Origin: Cellvibrio sp. 79
GTDB taxonomy: Bacteria; Pseudomonadota; Gammaproteobacteria; Pseudomonadales; Cellvibrionaceae
DNA: 64,000 bases
Reading direction: 5' to 3'
Assembly: GCA_003056245.1 (NCBI GenBank)
Contig: MVDH01000001.1
Coordinates: 1,426,716-1,490,715, forward strand
This document shows, in pieces, positions 36,638 through 45,410 of this stretch. A program made the translations under genes and the position numbers. How positions within the stretch are numbered: position 1 is the first letter of the stretch; the number at the start of each line of letters is the position of its first letter. The notes beneath the pieces are model-generated. The model was not told the DNA's origin. It saw nothing but the letters and a program-made list of their open reading frames with translations, and did no database searches.

Positions 36638-37576
36638 CTAAACACGACTTATCATTTCTATCACCTGATAATAAATCGGAATACCGATTAAAACATTTAA
36701 CGGGAAGGTCACACCCAGTGCCGCAAAAATCGCCAGGCCAACATCGGCTTCTTTTATCGCGGCCTTGATGGCGGCGGGTGCAGCGATGTAGGAGGCGCTG
36801 GCCGTGAGTGCGGCGAGAATTAATGTGCTGCCGATTGGCAAGTCCAATGCGAATCCTGCTGCTGTTCCTATCAGGGCTAATACGAACGGGGCGAGCAGCG
36901 CAAAGCCGATTAATTTCCAGTGTTGCCAGGGAAATGGATTTAAATGTTGTGATGCGCAAACTCCCATCTCCAGTAAGAACAACGCAAGCAATGCTTTAAA
37001 AGCACCGAGAAATAATGGCGCAACGTCTTTGCTCGCATCGGGGCCGTAGAGGTAGCCGATAATGACACCGCCGGTTAGTAATACCACACCGCGACTGGTA
37101 AGCGCTTCGTGCCAGATACCTTTCATACTGCTGCCACTGCCCGTGGCTTTTTTGTAGAGCAGAATTCCCACTACTATCGCGGGTAATTCCAATAGCACTA
37201 GATACAGCGTTGTTTGCGGGGCGATGGCCAGATTGTTAACTTCGGCGAAGGCGATTGCCACAGCGAATGTACCTGCGCTGGCGGAACCGTAATGTGCGGC
37301 GATGCTTGCGCTGTTTGCCGCATTCAATTGCACAACCTTGCGTAGTAACGGGTAAAGCAATAATGGAATTGCGATGCCGAGCAGAATTACCGTGATTACT
37401 TCCGGCAATAATTGCCAATGAACATTGCCGTGCAAGGCAAGGCCGCCTTTCAGGCCGAGTATGAGCATTAACAGGATGCTCAGTGTGTCGTAAGCCGCTT
37501 TGGGTACTTTTAAATCGGATTTGGCGACCCCGGCCAACACGCCGAGCAGGAAGAACATAATGACGATATCGGGCAT
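36638..37576 (-). CDS. sbtA: SbtA-type sodium-dependent bicarbonate permease
   Basis: Inner-membrane protein of 312 aa with about ten hydrophobic segments, of the family (DUF897) that includes the cyanobacterial Na+/HCO3- symporter SbtA. The start MPDIVIMFFLLGVLAGVAKS, the segment LKVPKAAYDTLSILLMLILG, AAHYGSASAGTFAVAIAF and the closing GVTFPLNVLIGIPIYY are characteristic. A heterotroph could use it to supply bicarbonate for carboxylases. No SbtB partner gene is adjacent. A LysR-type gene is divergent across 135 bp, the usual arrangement for a regulator and its target. Confidence 0.88.
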   Translation of the reverse strand: MPDIVIMFFLLGVLAGVAKSDLKVPKAAYDTLSILLMLILGLKGGLALHGNVHWQLLPEVITVILLGIAIPLLLYPLLRKVVQLNAANSASIAAHYGSASAGTFAVAIAFAEVNNLAIAPQTTLYLVLLELPAIVVGILLYKKATGSGSSMKGIWHEALTSRGVVLLTGGVIIGYLYGPDASKDVAPLFLGAFKALLALFLLEMGVCASQHLNPFPWQHWKLIGFALLAPFVLALIGTAAGFALDLPIGSTLILAALTASASYIAAPAAIKAAIKEADVGLAIFAALGVTFPLNVLIGIPIYYQVIEMISRV

Positions 37577-37642
37577 GGTAATAACCTCCTCACAAGAATT
37601 AACAACATCCGATATTATTTTGGCGACTATTTTGAATAGAGG

Positions 37643-37657
37643 ATAATTAATGTTTAT
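37643..37657 (+). promoter_or_regulatory. Candidate LysR-type operator
   Basis: ATAA-N7-TTAT in the intergenic region between the sbtA-like gene and the LysR gene fits the T-N11-A pattern of LysR-type sites. The region is very A/T-rich, so chance occurrence is possible. Confidence 0.35.
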
Positions 37658-37711
37658 GCTTATTGATATTGATGATTATCTATAGCTTGTTTTCATTTGG
37701 AATGAATTGCC

Positions 37712-38662
37712 ATGAATGTCCGCCATCTGACGTTTCGCCTGTTACAGGTCTACATCGCCGTTATCCGTACCGGTTCAATTTCACAGGCTGCAATTCAATT
37801 ACACCTGACGCAACCAACGGTGTCCCAACAAATAAAGCGGCTTACCGAGGCGGTGGGAGAGGAGTTATTGGAAATGCGTGAGGGCCAATATCAGCCAACC
37901 TATGTGGGGCTTGAGCTATTCCATGCCGCGTTGGATGCGCTGGGGCGGTTCGATGATTTCAACAGTTTTATCAGCGAAGCGGCGGAGGGTAATAAAGGAC
38001 ATTTCAGTTTGGGCGTTGTGACTACTGCGCAATATGTATTGCCGTTGTTGTTGAGCCCTTATACGCAGCAATATCCCGGTGTGGATGTGACATTTAATAT
38101 CGGCAACCGCGGTAGTGTTTTGCAACGCTTTCAAAACCAGTTGGATGATTTGTACTTATTTAGCCATCCACCGACGGGCGACCATGTTGTCAGCGGGAGG
38201 TTTTTGCGCAATCCCCTGGTGTTGATCGCACCGTTAAATCATTGGGCGGCAAAAAAGAAATCGCTGACATTTTCTGAATTAATTAACGAACGTTTTTTAA
38301 TGCGCGAGCCGGGCAGTGCAACACGGATGATGTTTGAAAATTGGCTGCGCGATCAGAATTACCAATTGCATAACTCCTTGCAAATTGAAAGTAATGAAGT
38401 GATTCGAATGAGTGTTGAAACCGGCTTGGGATTGGCGGTGCTTTCAGAGCATACACTCGCGCAAGCCAATGCCAGGGTTGCATTATTACCGGTGAAGGAT
38501 TTTCCGTTGACGAGCCACTGGTATCTGGTGCGTCACGGCGACCGGCGTTTGCCGGTCGCTGCACATAATTTTATCCAGTATATGAATGCACATCTCAGTG
38601 AGTGGGTGGATGAGAAGTACATCCGCAATGAGCTGGATTTATTGTTGGGCGGGCGCGGATAA
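37712..38662 (+). CDS. LysR-family regulator, CbbR/CmpR-like
   Basis: A 316-aa LysR-type regulator. The N-terminal helix-turn-helix is clear (VYIAVIRTGSISQAAIQLHL, then TQPTVSQQIKRL); a periplasmic-binding-like effector domain follows from about residue 92 (GHFSLGVVTTAQYVLPLLLS). The effector domain resembles CbbR/CmpR proteins, which control carbon-fixation or bicarbonate-uptake genes. Together with its divergent position to the SbtA-type permease, this suggests it controls that gene. Its 3' end overlaps the convergent nuclease gene by 24 bp. Confidence 0.88.
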   Translation: MNVRHLTFRLLQVYIAVIRTGSISQAAIQLHLTQPTVSQQIKRLTEAVGEELLEMREGQYQPTYVGLELFHAALDALGRFDDFNSFISEAAEGNKGHFSLGVVTTAQYVLPLLLSPYTQQYPGVDVTFNIGNRGSVLQRFQNQLDDLYLFSHPPTGDHVVSGRFLRNPLVLIAPLNHWAAKKKSLTFSELINERFLMREPGSATRMMFENWLRDQNYQLHNSLQIESNEVIRMSVETGLGLAVLSEHTLAQANARVALLPVKDFPLTSHWYLVRHGDRRLPVAAHNFIQYMNAHLSEWVDEKYIRNELDLLLGGRG

Positions 38663-39805
38663 ATCCAGTTTGGTAAATACCGGAAAGTGATCGGACGGAT
38701 ACAAGTTGTTGTATACCGTGGTATCCACTTTATGACTCAAGACTTTGGTATTTTTCTTAACAAACACAAAATCGATTTTGTTATCGGTATCTTTGTTTGC
38801 TCCAAAATCATTAAATGTTTTGTTGCCGCCAGCCGCGGGTGTGGTTGAAATTTTTTCAGCATCCGCCAATGTTTGGGTGATAATTTCATAACCTTTGGAG
38901 TCGGCTTTGAAATTGAAATCACCGGTAACAACAAAATTATCCTGCGCATCCAGTTTGGCAATTTCAGCCAGTAGAAACTTTGCACTTTCCTGCCGCGCCA
39001 GCTCGCCTTCATTATCAAAATGGGTATTGAACACAAACAAGGTTTTTTTGCTTACAACGTCAGTTAATTTGGCGATGCTCAATATGCGGCGAAATGCTGC
39101 ATCCCACCCGCGCGATACTTGTTGTGGTGTTTGTGAAAGCCACAAGGTTTGTTGGCCCTGCAAGGTAAAGCGACCATGGCGAAATAAAATGGCGGTGGTT
39201 TCTCCTTTCTCTTTTCCATCTTCACGGCCAACACCAATCCATGAATAATCGTCGAGCATTTCCGCCAGATCTTCTACCTGATTAATTTCAGCTTCTTGCA
39301 GGCCGATGATATCCGGGTTGTGATTTTTGATCAGGTGCGCAACAAGGTATTTGCGTTTTTTCCAGTTATTGGGGTTATCAATGGCTTCGCATGAACCGCA
39401 GCGAATGTTGTACGACATTACATCCAGCGTCTGGGCATTGGCAAATCCCGTGCAACAAATTAACACCATACTCATCAATAAAAATTTCATACGACAGACT
39501 CCGGTTTTTTCCTGTTGACAGTTCCAGCAGTGCTCAAATGCGGGTTCATTAATTTCCTTGCATTGGGTACAAGTCCATTCCGGTAAATTGCTGGATGCAA
39601 ACGCGTTGCTAATAATTTTATTGGCACGCTCGTAATCCGCATCTTCTAGCACCCAGAGTTCTGGCCAGGCGCTGATGGGAGCGACTTCTCCAATAGCGCT
39701 GGAGGTAAATTCATTTTTCCATATCGCCGGAATTCCTGCTTGCTCCAGCAAATTATGCGCATTGCCGACGAATAACCGATTTTCGTGAGTGTAGACCAGC
39801 TTCAT
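38639..39805 (-). CDS. DUF2007/zinc-ribbon protein fused in frame to secreted endonuclease/exonuclease/phosphatase
   Basis: One open frame holds two proteins. Residues 1-105 are a DUF2007-like domain (MKLVYTHENRLFVGNAHNLL) ending in a zinc ribbon CTQC-CWNC, where such proteins normally stop. Then comes a complete signal peptide (MKFLLMSMVLICCTGFANA) and an EEP-fold domain with catalytic motifs YNIRCGS, IIGLQEAE, VTGDFNFKA and YPSDHFPVF. The internal ATG at 39488-39490 has GGAG 8 nt upstream, so the nuclease is probably also, or only, made from 39490. A signal peptide after a cytoplasmic domain makes no sense as a single chain; I infer two genes whose intervening stop codon was lost. EEP substrates (DNA, phospholipid) cannot be read off. 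Confidence 0.8.
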   Translation of the reverse strand: MKLVYTHENRLFVGNAHNLLEQAGIPAIWKNEFTSSAIGEVAPISAWPELWVLEDADYERANKIISNAFASSNLPEWTCTQCKEINEPAFEHCWNCQQEKTGVCRMKFLLMSMVLICCTGFANAQTLDVMSYNIRCGSCEAIDNPNNWKKRKYLVAHLIKNHNPDIIGLQEAEINQVEDLAEMLDDYSWIGVGREDGKEKGETTAILFRHGRFTLQGQQTLWLSQTPQQVSRGWDAAFRRILSIAKLTDVVSKKTLFVFNTHFDNEGELARQESAKFLLAEIAKLDAQDNFVVTGDFNFKADSKGYEIITQTLADAEKISTTPAAGGNKTFNDFGANKDTDNKIDFVFVKKNTKVLSHKVDTTVYNNLYPSDHFPVFTKLDLSAPAQQ

Positions 39806-39832
39806 AAATGACAATCCGTAAAGGGTTATGGT

Positions 39833-40915
39833 TCAGGGGTGTTGCAAGCTGACATCGTTGAACGTTTTCATTGCTGCTGTTTCATGCTCAACCAATTTAT
39901 CGTCTTGCTGATCAATAAACAGTGCGGCGAGCTTGTTGTCATCAGCGACTTTCATTCCATCTTTACTGCCAAGACACAAAAGTGCCGTGCCCCAGGCGCC
40001 GGCAATAGTAGAATTTTCATGGAAGATGGTCACAGAAACTGTGTTGTGTTCGACAGGTTTGCCGCTACGCGCATCCAGGATGTGACTATAGCGTTTGCCA
40101 TTACTATCAAAAAAATGACGATAGGTGCCAGAGGTGATGAGCGCTATCGGTGCGCCTGAATCAAAGCTAGCAATTTTTTGCAGCTTACGTTCATTTGGCA
40201 ATGGTTTTTCCACGGCAATGCGCCAGGGAGAACCATTTGGTTTTTTGCCCCTGGCGAGCAACTCACCGCCGATTTCGACCAGATAATTTTGCACCCCGAA
40301 TTGCTCCAGGATTTTTGCGATGCGATCAACGCTGTAACTTTGGCCGATAGAGGAAATATCGATACGCAATTCAGGAATTTGTTTGCGCAAATGAGTCGCG
40401 TCGATAGTTTCCAGTTTATTCATGCCGATGGCGGCAAGTGTTTGTGCCAGCGCTTCCGCCGTGGGCGGACTAAATTCATCTTTTTTAAAGCCCCATAAGT
40501 CAAACAAGGGTTTAATTGTCAGATCGTAACAACCGCTGCTCGCCGTATATACCTTTCGGGCCGCTTCCACTAAAGAAACCAGCTCTGCTTCAGCGGGCAG
40601 GATTTCGGTAGATTGTTGGGCATTGAATTTTTCAATGGCAGAATCATCGCGATAATTGGACAGTGCTTTATCAATACGTGCTAATTCATCGGCAACTGCT
40701 TTTTCGATATCACTTACCGCCGTTGTGGTGTTTGCAGGTAATTCAAAGCTGAGGTTATAGGTGGTTCCTTGGGCAAAACCATGAATTTGGGATAGCTCCG
40801 GCGTTTTGCTGCAACCGGTCAGTATTGCGGATGAAAACATCACTAATAAAAGTAAGGCCGATGAAGCCGTTGAGCAGGGGCATTGGGATAGTACGGAAAG
40901 GAACTGCCGGAACAT
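39833..40915 (-). CDS. apbE: FAD:protein FMN transferase ApbE (lipoprotein)
   Basis: Periplasmic flavin transferase that attaches FMN covalently to Thr residues of partner proteins such as Nqr/Rnf subunits, using FAD. The lipobox ILTGC gives Cys35 as lipid anchor. Family blocks are FAQGTTYNLSFE, SSGCYDLTIKPLFDLWGF, LRIDISSIGQSYSVDRIA, LVEIGGELLARGKKPNG and ITSGTYRHFF-KRYSHILDARSG. I chose ATG 40913-40915 because GGAG lies 7 nt before it; the frame is open to 40939. No nqr or rnf genes are adjacent. It follows a 780-bp non-coding gap and precedes the nuclease gene on the same strand by 27 bp. Confidence 0.92.
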   Translation of the reverse strand: MFRQFLSVLSQCPCSTASSALLLLVMFSSAILTGCSKTPELSQIHGFAQGTTYNLSFELPANTTTAVSDIEKAVADELARIDKALSNYRDDSAIEKFNAQQSTEILPAEAELVSLVEAARKVYTASSGCYDLTIKPLFDLWGFKKDEFSPPTAEALAQTLAAIGMNKLETIDATHLRKQIPELRIDISSIGQSYSVDRIAKILEQFGVQNYLVEIGGELLARGKKPNGSPWRIAVEKPLPNERKLQKIASFDSGAPIALITSGTYRHFFDSNGKRYSHILDARSGKPVEHNTVSVTIFHENSTIAGAWGTALLCLGSKDGMKVADDNKLAALFIDQQDDKLVEHETAAMKTFNDVSLQHP

Positions 40916-41442
40916 TATTAAACTCCACATACCGAACAAATTTGAATGGAAGGCCGCATTATAGCGGGCATGAGCGATGCATGTAGTTAAGGTTTGTTTT
41001 TGGGCATTGTTGGTAGACGCTATTTGAGCTTATAACCATTAATGATGCATGTGGGGCTCATAGGCGGCTTCGATGTGGTGTGTAATCACAGGTTAACAAT
41101 CATTTGCTAGCAGGCCGTTTTATTTACTGGCCAGCAATTTATTAAAAGTGTTTTTCATTAATAAATTAGTACATAAAAATGAGTGGCCGGGTTTGTATTG
41201 TATTAATCCGTCAGGCCGGCAATTTGCGGTGCAGATTTTAAAAAAATGAGGTCAATAAAAATCCGCTGATTGTTTGTTTCAACAAGCATAATTTTTTTGA
41301 TACTGTTGGTAATGTTTTTTTGTATTTCTTATTGCCGAAACAGATCAGATAAATTTAATGGCACCCAAGTTGCCCACTTTGTTGACAGCGCTGCCGGCTT
41401 GCAATAATTTTCGCATCTTAATGTTGAATTAAATAAAGAGGT

Positions 41443-41518
41443 GGATGTGAAGATTTATTTTACTTCACATCCTTACAATATTATTTCTAATAAAAAATCT
41501 GAAACATTGCAGATTTTT
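41443..41518 (+). other. Two hairpins inside a 780-bp gap
   Basis: In the A/T-rich stretch 40940-41719, where I see no gene, two strong hairpins lie 20 bp apart. GGATGTGAAG (41443-41452) pairs perfectly with CTTCACATCC (41463-41472). AAAAATCTG (41493-41501) pairs with CAGATTTTT (41510-41518), which resembles an intrinsic terminator on either strand. The arrangement would suit the end of a small RNA or of an untranslated leader. The rest of the gap holds A/T-rich sequence and the promoter region of the secreted-protein gene. Confidence 0.5.
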
Positions 41519-41719
41519 ATTAAAAGTAATTACTCATCATGCCCCCAAAAAGAATTTTGCATTTGGTCAACTAAAAAAATAGCAATAGTATTGTATTAGT
41601 AGTTAAAAGGAGTGGTTGGCTAGAGTGCAATCTGACCAGTTGCAATCCATTTGCAGTATGAAAATAGCTCAGGGATTTTGTGGTTTACCATTACTACATA
41701 AAAGGCAACAGGAATTTTT

Positions 41720-42211
41720 ATGAAAGCAAAAGTTATTGGGATGTTATCAGCGGCGGCGTTGACTTTTTCGGCGCAATCTTATGCAGATTATGATGTGCAG
41801 GTTCCGGTTAATGAATGTACCTGGGTGACTACTGCATCGGGTATTACCGGGGCTGCGGGTGTTGGAACCATTTATTGGTACAGCGCAAGCTTGAATTGTC
41901 CAATCGGTTCTGGCGTGGCAACCAAATCCTGGTGGACGTCAAGCAGCGGCCAATCGGGTTGCTCTATTGGTCCGGTGAGCCCTTATAAACTGAGTGGTAA
42001 CTGTAATAGTTTTTCCCTTTATTACACCGTAATTGTGCCATCTACAGTTCCGGAAGGTGCAGCTTGTACCTGGACAACCTATTTAACGGGTGGAAACGGT
42101 TCGGGAAATATCAGGGTAGAATTTTATTCGCCTATTGGGGAATGCAGAGACAGGCAGAAAGTTATTGAGTACAGAAGTAATGTTTATTATTCGACTTATT
42201 ATGTGCGTTAA
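41720..42211 (+). CDS. Small secreted protein of unknown function
   Basis: A 163-aa protein with a clear Sec signal peptide (MKAKVIGMLSAAALTFSAQS, cleaved near YA-DYD). The mature part is rich in Ser, Gly, Tyr and Trp and has six cysteines (CTW, NCP, GCS, NCN, ACTW, ECRD), so disulfides and a beta-rich extracytoplasmic fold are likely. The two CTW segments (NECTWVTTASG and AACTWTTYLTG) suggest an internal repeat of about 90 residues. I recognise no family. AGGCAACAGG at 41702-41711 is the probable ribosome-binding region. The gene stands alone behind the 780-bp gap and is closed by a bidirectional terminator. Confidence 0.8.
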   Translation: MKAKVIGMLSAAALTFSAQSYADYDVQVPVNECTWVTTASGITGAAGVGTIYWYSASLNCPIGSGVATKSWWTSSSGQSGCSIGPVSPYKLSGNCNSFSLYYTVIVPSTVPEGAACTWTTYLTGGNGSGNIRVEFYSPIGECRDRQKVIEYRSNVYYSTYYVR

Positions 42212-42235
42212 TTTATTTGCGTAAATAGTATGTTG

Positions 42236-42275
42236 AAAAACAGCCCTCTGGTGAAAATCAGAAGGCTGTTTTATT
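42236..42275. terminator. Bidirectional terminator between secreted protein and rdgC
   Basis: AAAACAGCC and GGCTGTTTT form the outer stem, with an inner TCTG/CAGA stem and GTGAAAAT loop. A and T tracts on the two sides serve both converging genes. Confidence 0.85.
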
Positions 42276-42287
42276 TGATAGCTTTGT

Positions 42288-43199
42288 TTAAACTGCCGGC
42301 TCGCTTTCTCCACCGAACGCGGCAAGTAATGCGGTGATGAAATTTTTCAGTTCCATCGCCATAATCGCGAAGTCCGCATCAAATTGTTCCGCTTTACTTT
42401 CCGGATTCCTTTCATTGGCTTTATCGCTAATCACATCTTCGAATTTCAATCGTTTAACGCCCAATTGATCATCGATAATGCAACTAATGGATTCCTTCCA
42501 TATGAGTGCAATTTTAGTGACGTGCATTCCACTTTCAAGGTGATTGCGAATTTCTGTGGCGGTGAGATCCAGTTTTTTACAGCGCACTACGCGACCGTCT
42601 TTAGTTGCTTGCAGCTCGACTTCTTCGCCCAATTCAAATTGGTGCGGCGCCTGGCTTTCGTGTAGCCAGTGAGTCATTACTTGTGTGGGAATATTTTTGG
42701 GGGAAATTGGCAAGCAACGCAAGCTACCCAATGCTTCACGCAATTTACTGAGTAAATCTTCTGCGCGTTTTGCTGAAGATGAGTTCACCACAATTAATTT
42801 TTCTTGCGGAGCGATATAAGCATAATCCAGCGTTGAGCGGGTGAATGCTTTTGGTAATAGCGAGAAAATAATTTCATCTTTTAACGCGTCGCGTTCTTTG
42901 CGGCTAACAGAGCGCGATTCTGCTTCACTAATTGCCAGGACTTTTTCTTCCAGCGCTTCTTTAATCACACCGCCAGGTAAAAGTTTTTCCTGCTTTTTGG
43001 CACAAATCATTATGTAACCATTGGTCACATGCACAAATTCGCTACCGTGGCGGCCGAGCGGGAATTCAAAACCATAGCGCAACGGATCAAGTTTGCCGCA
43101 TGGGTTAAAGCAGAACTCAGCGAGCTTTTCATTTAATTCTTCGGTGGAAATAGTCCACTCTTCGGTCAAGCGATACAAACGTAAATTTTTAAACCACAT
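42288..43199 (-). CDS. rdgC: Recombination-associated protein RdgC
   Basis: Nucleoid-associated ring-shaped DNA-binding protein that restrains RecA and is needed when certain recombination functions are lost. The 303-aa sequence is standard: MWFKNLRLYRLTEEW, FCFNPCGKLDPLRYGFEFPL, GYIMICAKKQEKLLPGGVIK, LLPKAFTRSTLDYAYI and a C-terminal acidic helix. It is a monocistronic gene with a downstream terminator; the region upstream holds a palindromic element and the FKBP gene. Confidence 0.94.
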   Translation of the reverse strand: MWFKNLRLYRLTEEWTISTEELNEKLAEFCFNPCGKLDPLRYGFEFPLGRHGSEFVHVTNGYIMICAKKQEKLLPGGVIKEALEEKVLAISEAESRSVSRKERDALKDEIIFSLLPKAFTRSTLDYAYIAPQEKLIVVNSSSAKRAEDLLSKLREALGSLRCLPISPKNIPTQVMTHWLHESQAPHQFELGEEVELQATKDGRVVRCKKLDLTATEIRNHLESGMHVTKIALIWKESISCIIDDQLGVKRLKFEDVISDKANERNPESKAEQFDADFAIMAMELKNFITALLAAFGGESEPAV

Positions 43200-43265
43200 G
43201 GAAAATCCAATAACTGAACAGGTTTTAATTTAAGGGGAGAAATATAGTCGGACGGTTGCGATGAA

Positions 43266-43420
43266 GCATGGGAGCGGGCGATCTTTGAGACCGTATGCGG
43301 CATGGACGACCCACATGGATGTGAGAAGTGCCGCAATATGTATGGAACAGCTGCGGCGACGCATCCGAGCCCCCAGGGATGGGGTTACGGCGTGTCGAAA
43401 AGATCACCCCGCTCCCATGC
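43266..43420 (+). mobile_element. MITE-like palindromic element
   Basis: A 155-bp non-coding stretch bounded by inverted repeats: GCATGGGAGCGGG-CGATCTTT at the left (43266-43286) and AAAGATCA-CCCCGCTCCC, then ATGC, at the right (43399-43420). They match with one mismatch and one extra base. Further small stems are visible inside. There is no open frame of note and no clear target duplication. It may be a non-autonomous element or a structured intergenic repeat between rdgC and the FKBP gene. Confidence 0.55.
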
Positions 43421-43443
43421 TGGTGGTTATTCAAGCAAAACAA

Positions 43444-44064
43444 TTAACCAACAATATCAATCAACTCAACATCAAAAATCAGCGCTGAGTAAGGCTTGAT
43501 ACTCGCACCGGCACCGCGCTCGCCATAAGCGAGTTCTTGCGGAACATACAAGCGCCATTTGGAACCTACAGGCATTAATTGCAATGCTTCAGTCCAGCCA
43601 GCGATAACGCCGTTCACCGGGAAATCGATCGGTTGGCCGCGATTCACAGAACTATCAAACACAGTGCCATCAATCAAAGTGCCATGGTAATGGGTTTTTA
43701 CTTTCGAGGTTTTGGTTGGGATCGCACCAGTACCTTGGGTAATCACTTCATATTGCAAGCCGGAAGCCGTTACCGTTACACCCGATTTTTTCGCGTTCTC
43801 AGCCAAAAAGGCTTCGCCAGCCGCTGCCAGAGTTTTACTTTGCTCGGCTTCTTTCGCTTGCATGCGGTTGTTAATTTCCTGAAATGCATCTTGCATTTGA
43901 TCGTTGCTGTACGGCATTTCAACGCCATTGAGCGCATCCAGTAAACCCTGGGCAACAGCGGCAGGCGATACGCCATCGAACGGATTGTCGACCAGTTGTT
44001 GGCCCATCTGGCGGCCGATGCCGTAACTTACAAGCTCTTCAACACTGCTGAATTTGCTGGACAT
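43444..44064 (-). CDS. fklB: FKBP-type peptidyl-prolyl isomerase
   Basis: Prolyl isomerase of the FklB/Mip group. The 206-aa protein has an N-terminal helical dimerisation part (VSYGIGRQMGQQLVDNPFDG) and a long connecting helix (about 60-95). The C-terminal FKBP domain carries VKTHYHGTLIDGTVFDSS, RGQPIDFPVNGVIAGWTEAL and ELAYGERGAGASIKPYSALI. No signal peptide is seen, so it should act in the cytoplasm like FklB rather than in the periplasm like FkpA. It starts 90 bp downstream of the AI-2E permease gene. Confidence 0.92.
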   Translation of the reverse strand: MSSKFSSVEELVSYGIGRQMGQQLVDNPFDGVSPAAVAQGLLDALNGVEMPYSNDQMQDAFQEINNRMQAKEAEQSKTLAAAGEAFLAENAKKSGVTVTASGLQYEVITQGTGAIPTKTSKVKTHYHGTLIDGTVFDSSVNRGQPIDFPVNGVIAGWTEALQLMPVGSKWRLYVPQELAYGERGAGASIKPYSALIFDVELIDIVG

Positions 44065-44154
44065 AAAAGGTTCTCGCTCAGTAAATGCTTAATCGGAAAA
44101 TAAAAAGCCCTGCACCAGGCAGGGCCGTTTAAAACGGTGGGGCAGTCTAGCAGA

Positions 44155-45252
44155 TCAATCGCTGGAATCCCCGCGGTTTTGCTCATTTGGGTGATGCGTT
44201 TCCTGCTCTTCTTCGGGAACATTGACCTCACGGATAAATATCCCCCAGAACGCAATAAAGAGTGCAGCTACCAATGGGCCAATAACAAACCCGTTCACGC
44301 CAAATACCCCGAGTCCGCCAAGAGTCGATAGTAGAACTACGTAATCGGGTAGCTTGGTATCCCGGCCGACCAGCATCGGGCGCAGGAGGTTATCGATTAA
44401 ACCAATCACACCGGCCCCAAAGCCCGCCAGAATGAGTGCTTTGACACTCTCGCCGGTCGCAAACAGGTAAATGGTTACAGGCAACCAGATAATGGCTGGC
44501 CCGATTGCCGGGATCAGTGAAAACATCGCCATCACTACGCCCCATAGCAAGGCTCCGGGAATACCAAGTATCCAGAAGATCAAACCGCCGAGGCTGCCCT
44601 GGATGATGGCGATTACCAGGTTGCCTTTGATGGTCGCGCGGGTAACTTCGCTGAATTTTGCAAACAATAAGCGCTCGCGATCATCGCCAAGGGGAAGTGC
44701 GCGGATCAGCAATGCTAGCAGGTACTCCCCATCGCGCAGCAGGAAAAATATCAGGTACAACATCAAGCAGATATTCAGCAGCAGCTTGAAGGTATTTTGG
44801 CCGATGCTCAGCGCGTTTTGCGCAAGCCACTTCCCGGATGCCATAGTCGCGCTGAGGGCGCTTTCCTTGGCTTTGGCTACGTCAACACCAAAGCGCTCCA
44901 GTGTTTGCAATGCTCCGGGGAACGCGGTGCGGATTTGTTCTATGTATTGCGCGGGATTTATCTCACCTGATTCCAATTTGTTGTAAAACCCGGCGCCTTC
45001 CGAGACGGCAGAACTGATTAAAAAAATCACCGGTAAAACGACGATAAGGATACAGGCTGTGAGTGTGGTCAACGCGGTAAGGTTGGGGCGGTTCCTGAAT
45101 TTCGCCAGGAGCTTCAGGTGGATGGGATAAAAAATGATTGTTATCGCGCAGGCCCAAAAAATTGTGCCGAAAAAAGGTTTGAGGACTATAAAAAAAGCGA
45201 CTGAAACCAAAAACAGGAATAGCAAAAACGAACGGGTTTCCAGTTGACGCAT
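44155..45252 (-). CDS. AI-2E family transporter (PerM/YdiK type)
   Basis: A 365-aa polytopic inner-membrane protein with about eight hydrophobic segments. Family features are the N-terminal pair of helices (SFLLFLFLVSVAFFIVLKPF), the mid segment FFLLRDGEYLLALLIRALPL, GLIFWILGIPGALLWGVVMA and the LRPMLVGRDTKLPDYVVLLS motif before the final helices. Members move small molecules or Na+; the E. coli homologue TqsA affects autoinducer-2 export, but the substrate here is open. The C-terminus is an acidic, Glu/Gln-rich cytoplasmic tail. Confidence 0.87.
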   Translation of the reverse strand: MRQLETRSFLLFLFLVSVAFFIVLKPFFGTIFWACAITIIFYPIHLKLLAKFRNRPNLTALTTLTACILIVVLPVIFLISSAVSEGAGFYNKLESGEINPAQYIEQIRTAFPGALQTLERFGVDVAKAKESALSATMASGKWLAQNALSIGQNTFKLLLNICLMLYLIFFLLRDGEYLLALLIRALPLGDDRERLLFAKFSEVTRATIKGNLVIAIIQGSLGGLIFWILGIPGALLWGVVMAMFSLIPAIGPAIIWLPVTIYLFATGESVKALILAGFGAGVIGLIDNLLRPMLVGRDTKLPDYVVLLSTLGGLGVFGVNGFVIGPLVAALFIAFWGIFIREVNVPEEEQETHHPNEQNRGDSSD

Positions 45253-45410
45253 AAGGCATATCCTTGGGAAAAAGGCGAATAGTAGTTGTGACTATACGGG
45301 AGCAGGTAAGCAGTGTCACGCCTGTAGCCTGATGGGAGAGGCGACGCTGCCTGCAATGCGTGGGGTTATCTTCTATGCTTGCTGAGGATGATTATCAACG
45401 GAATCGATTT

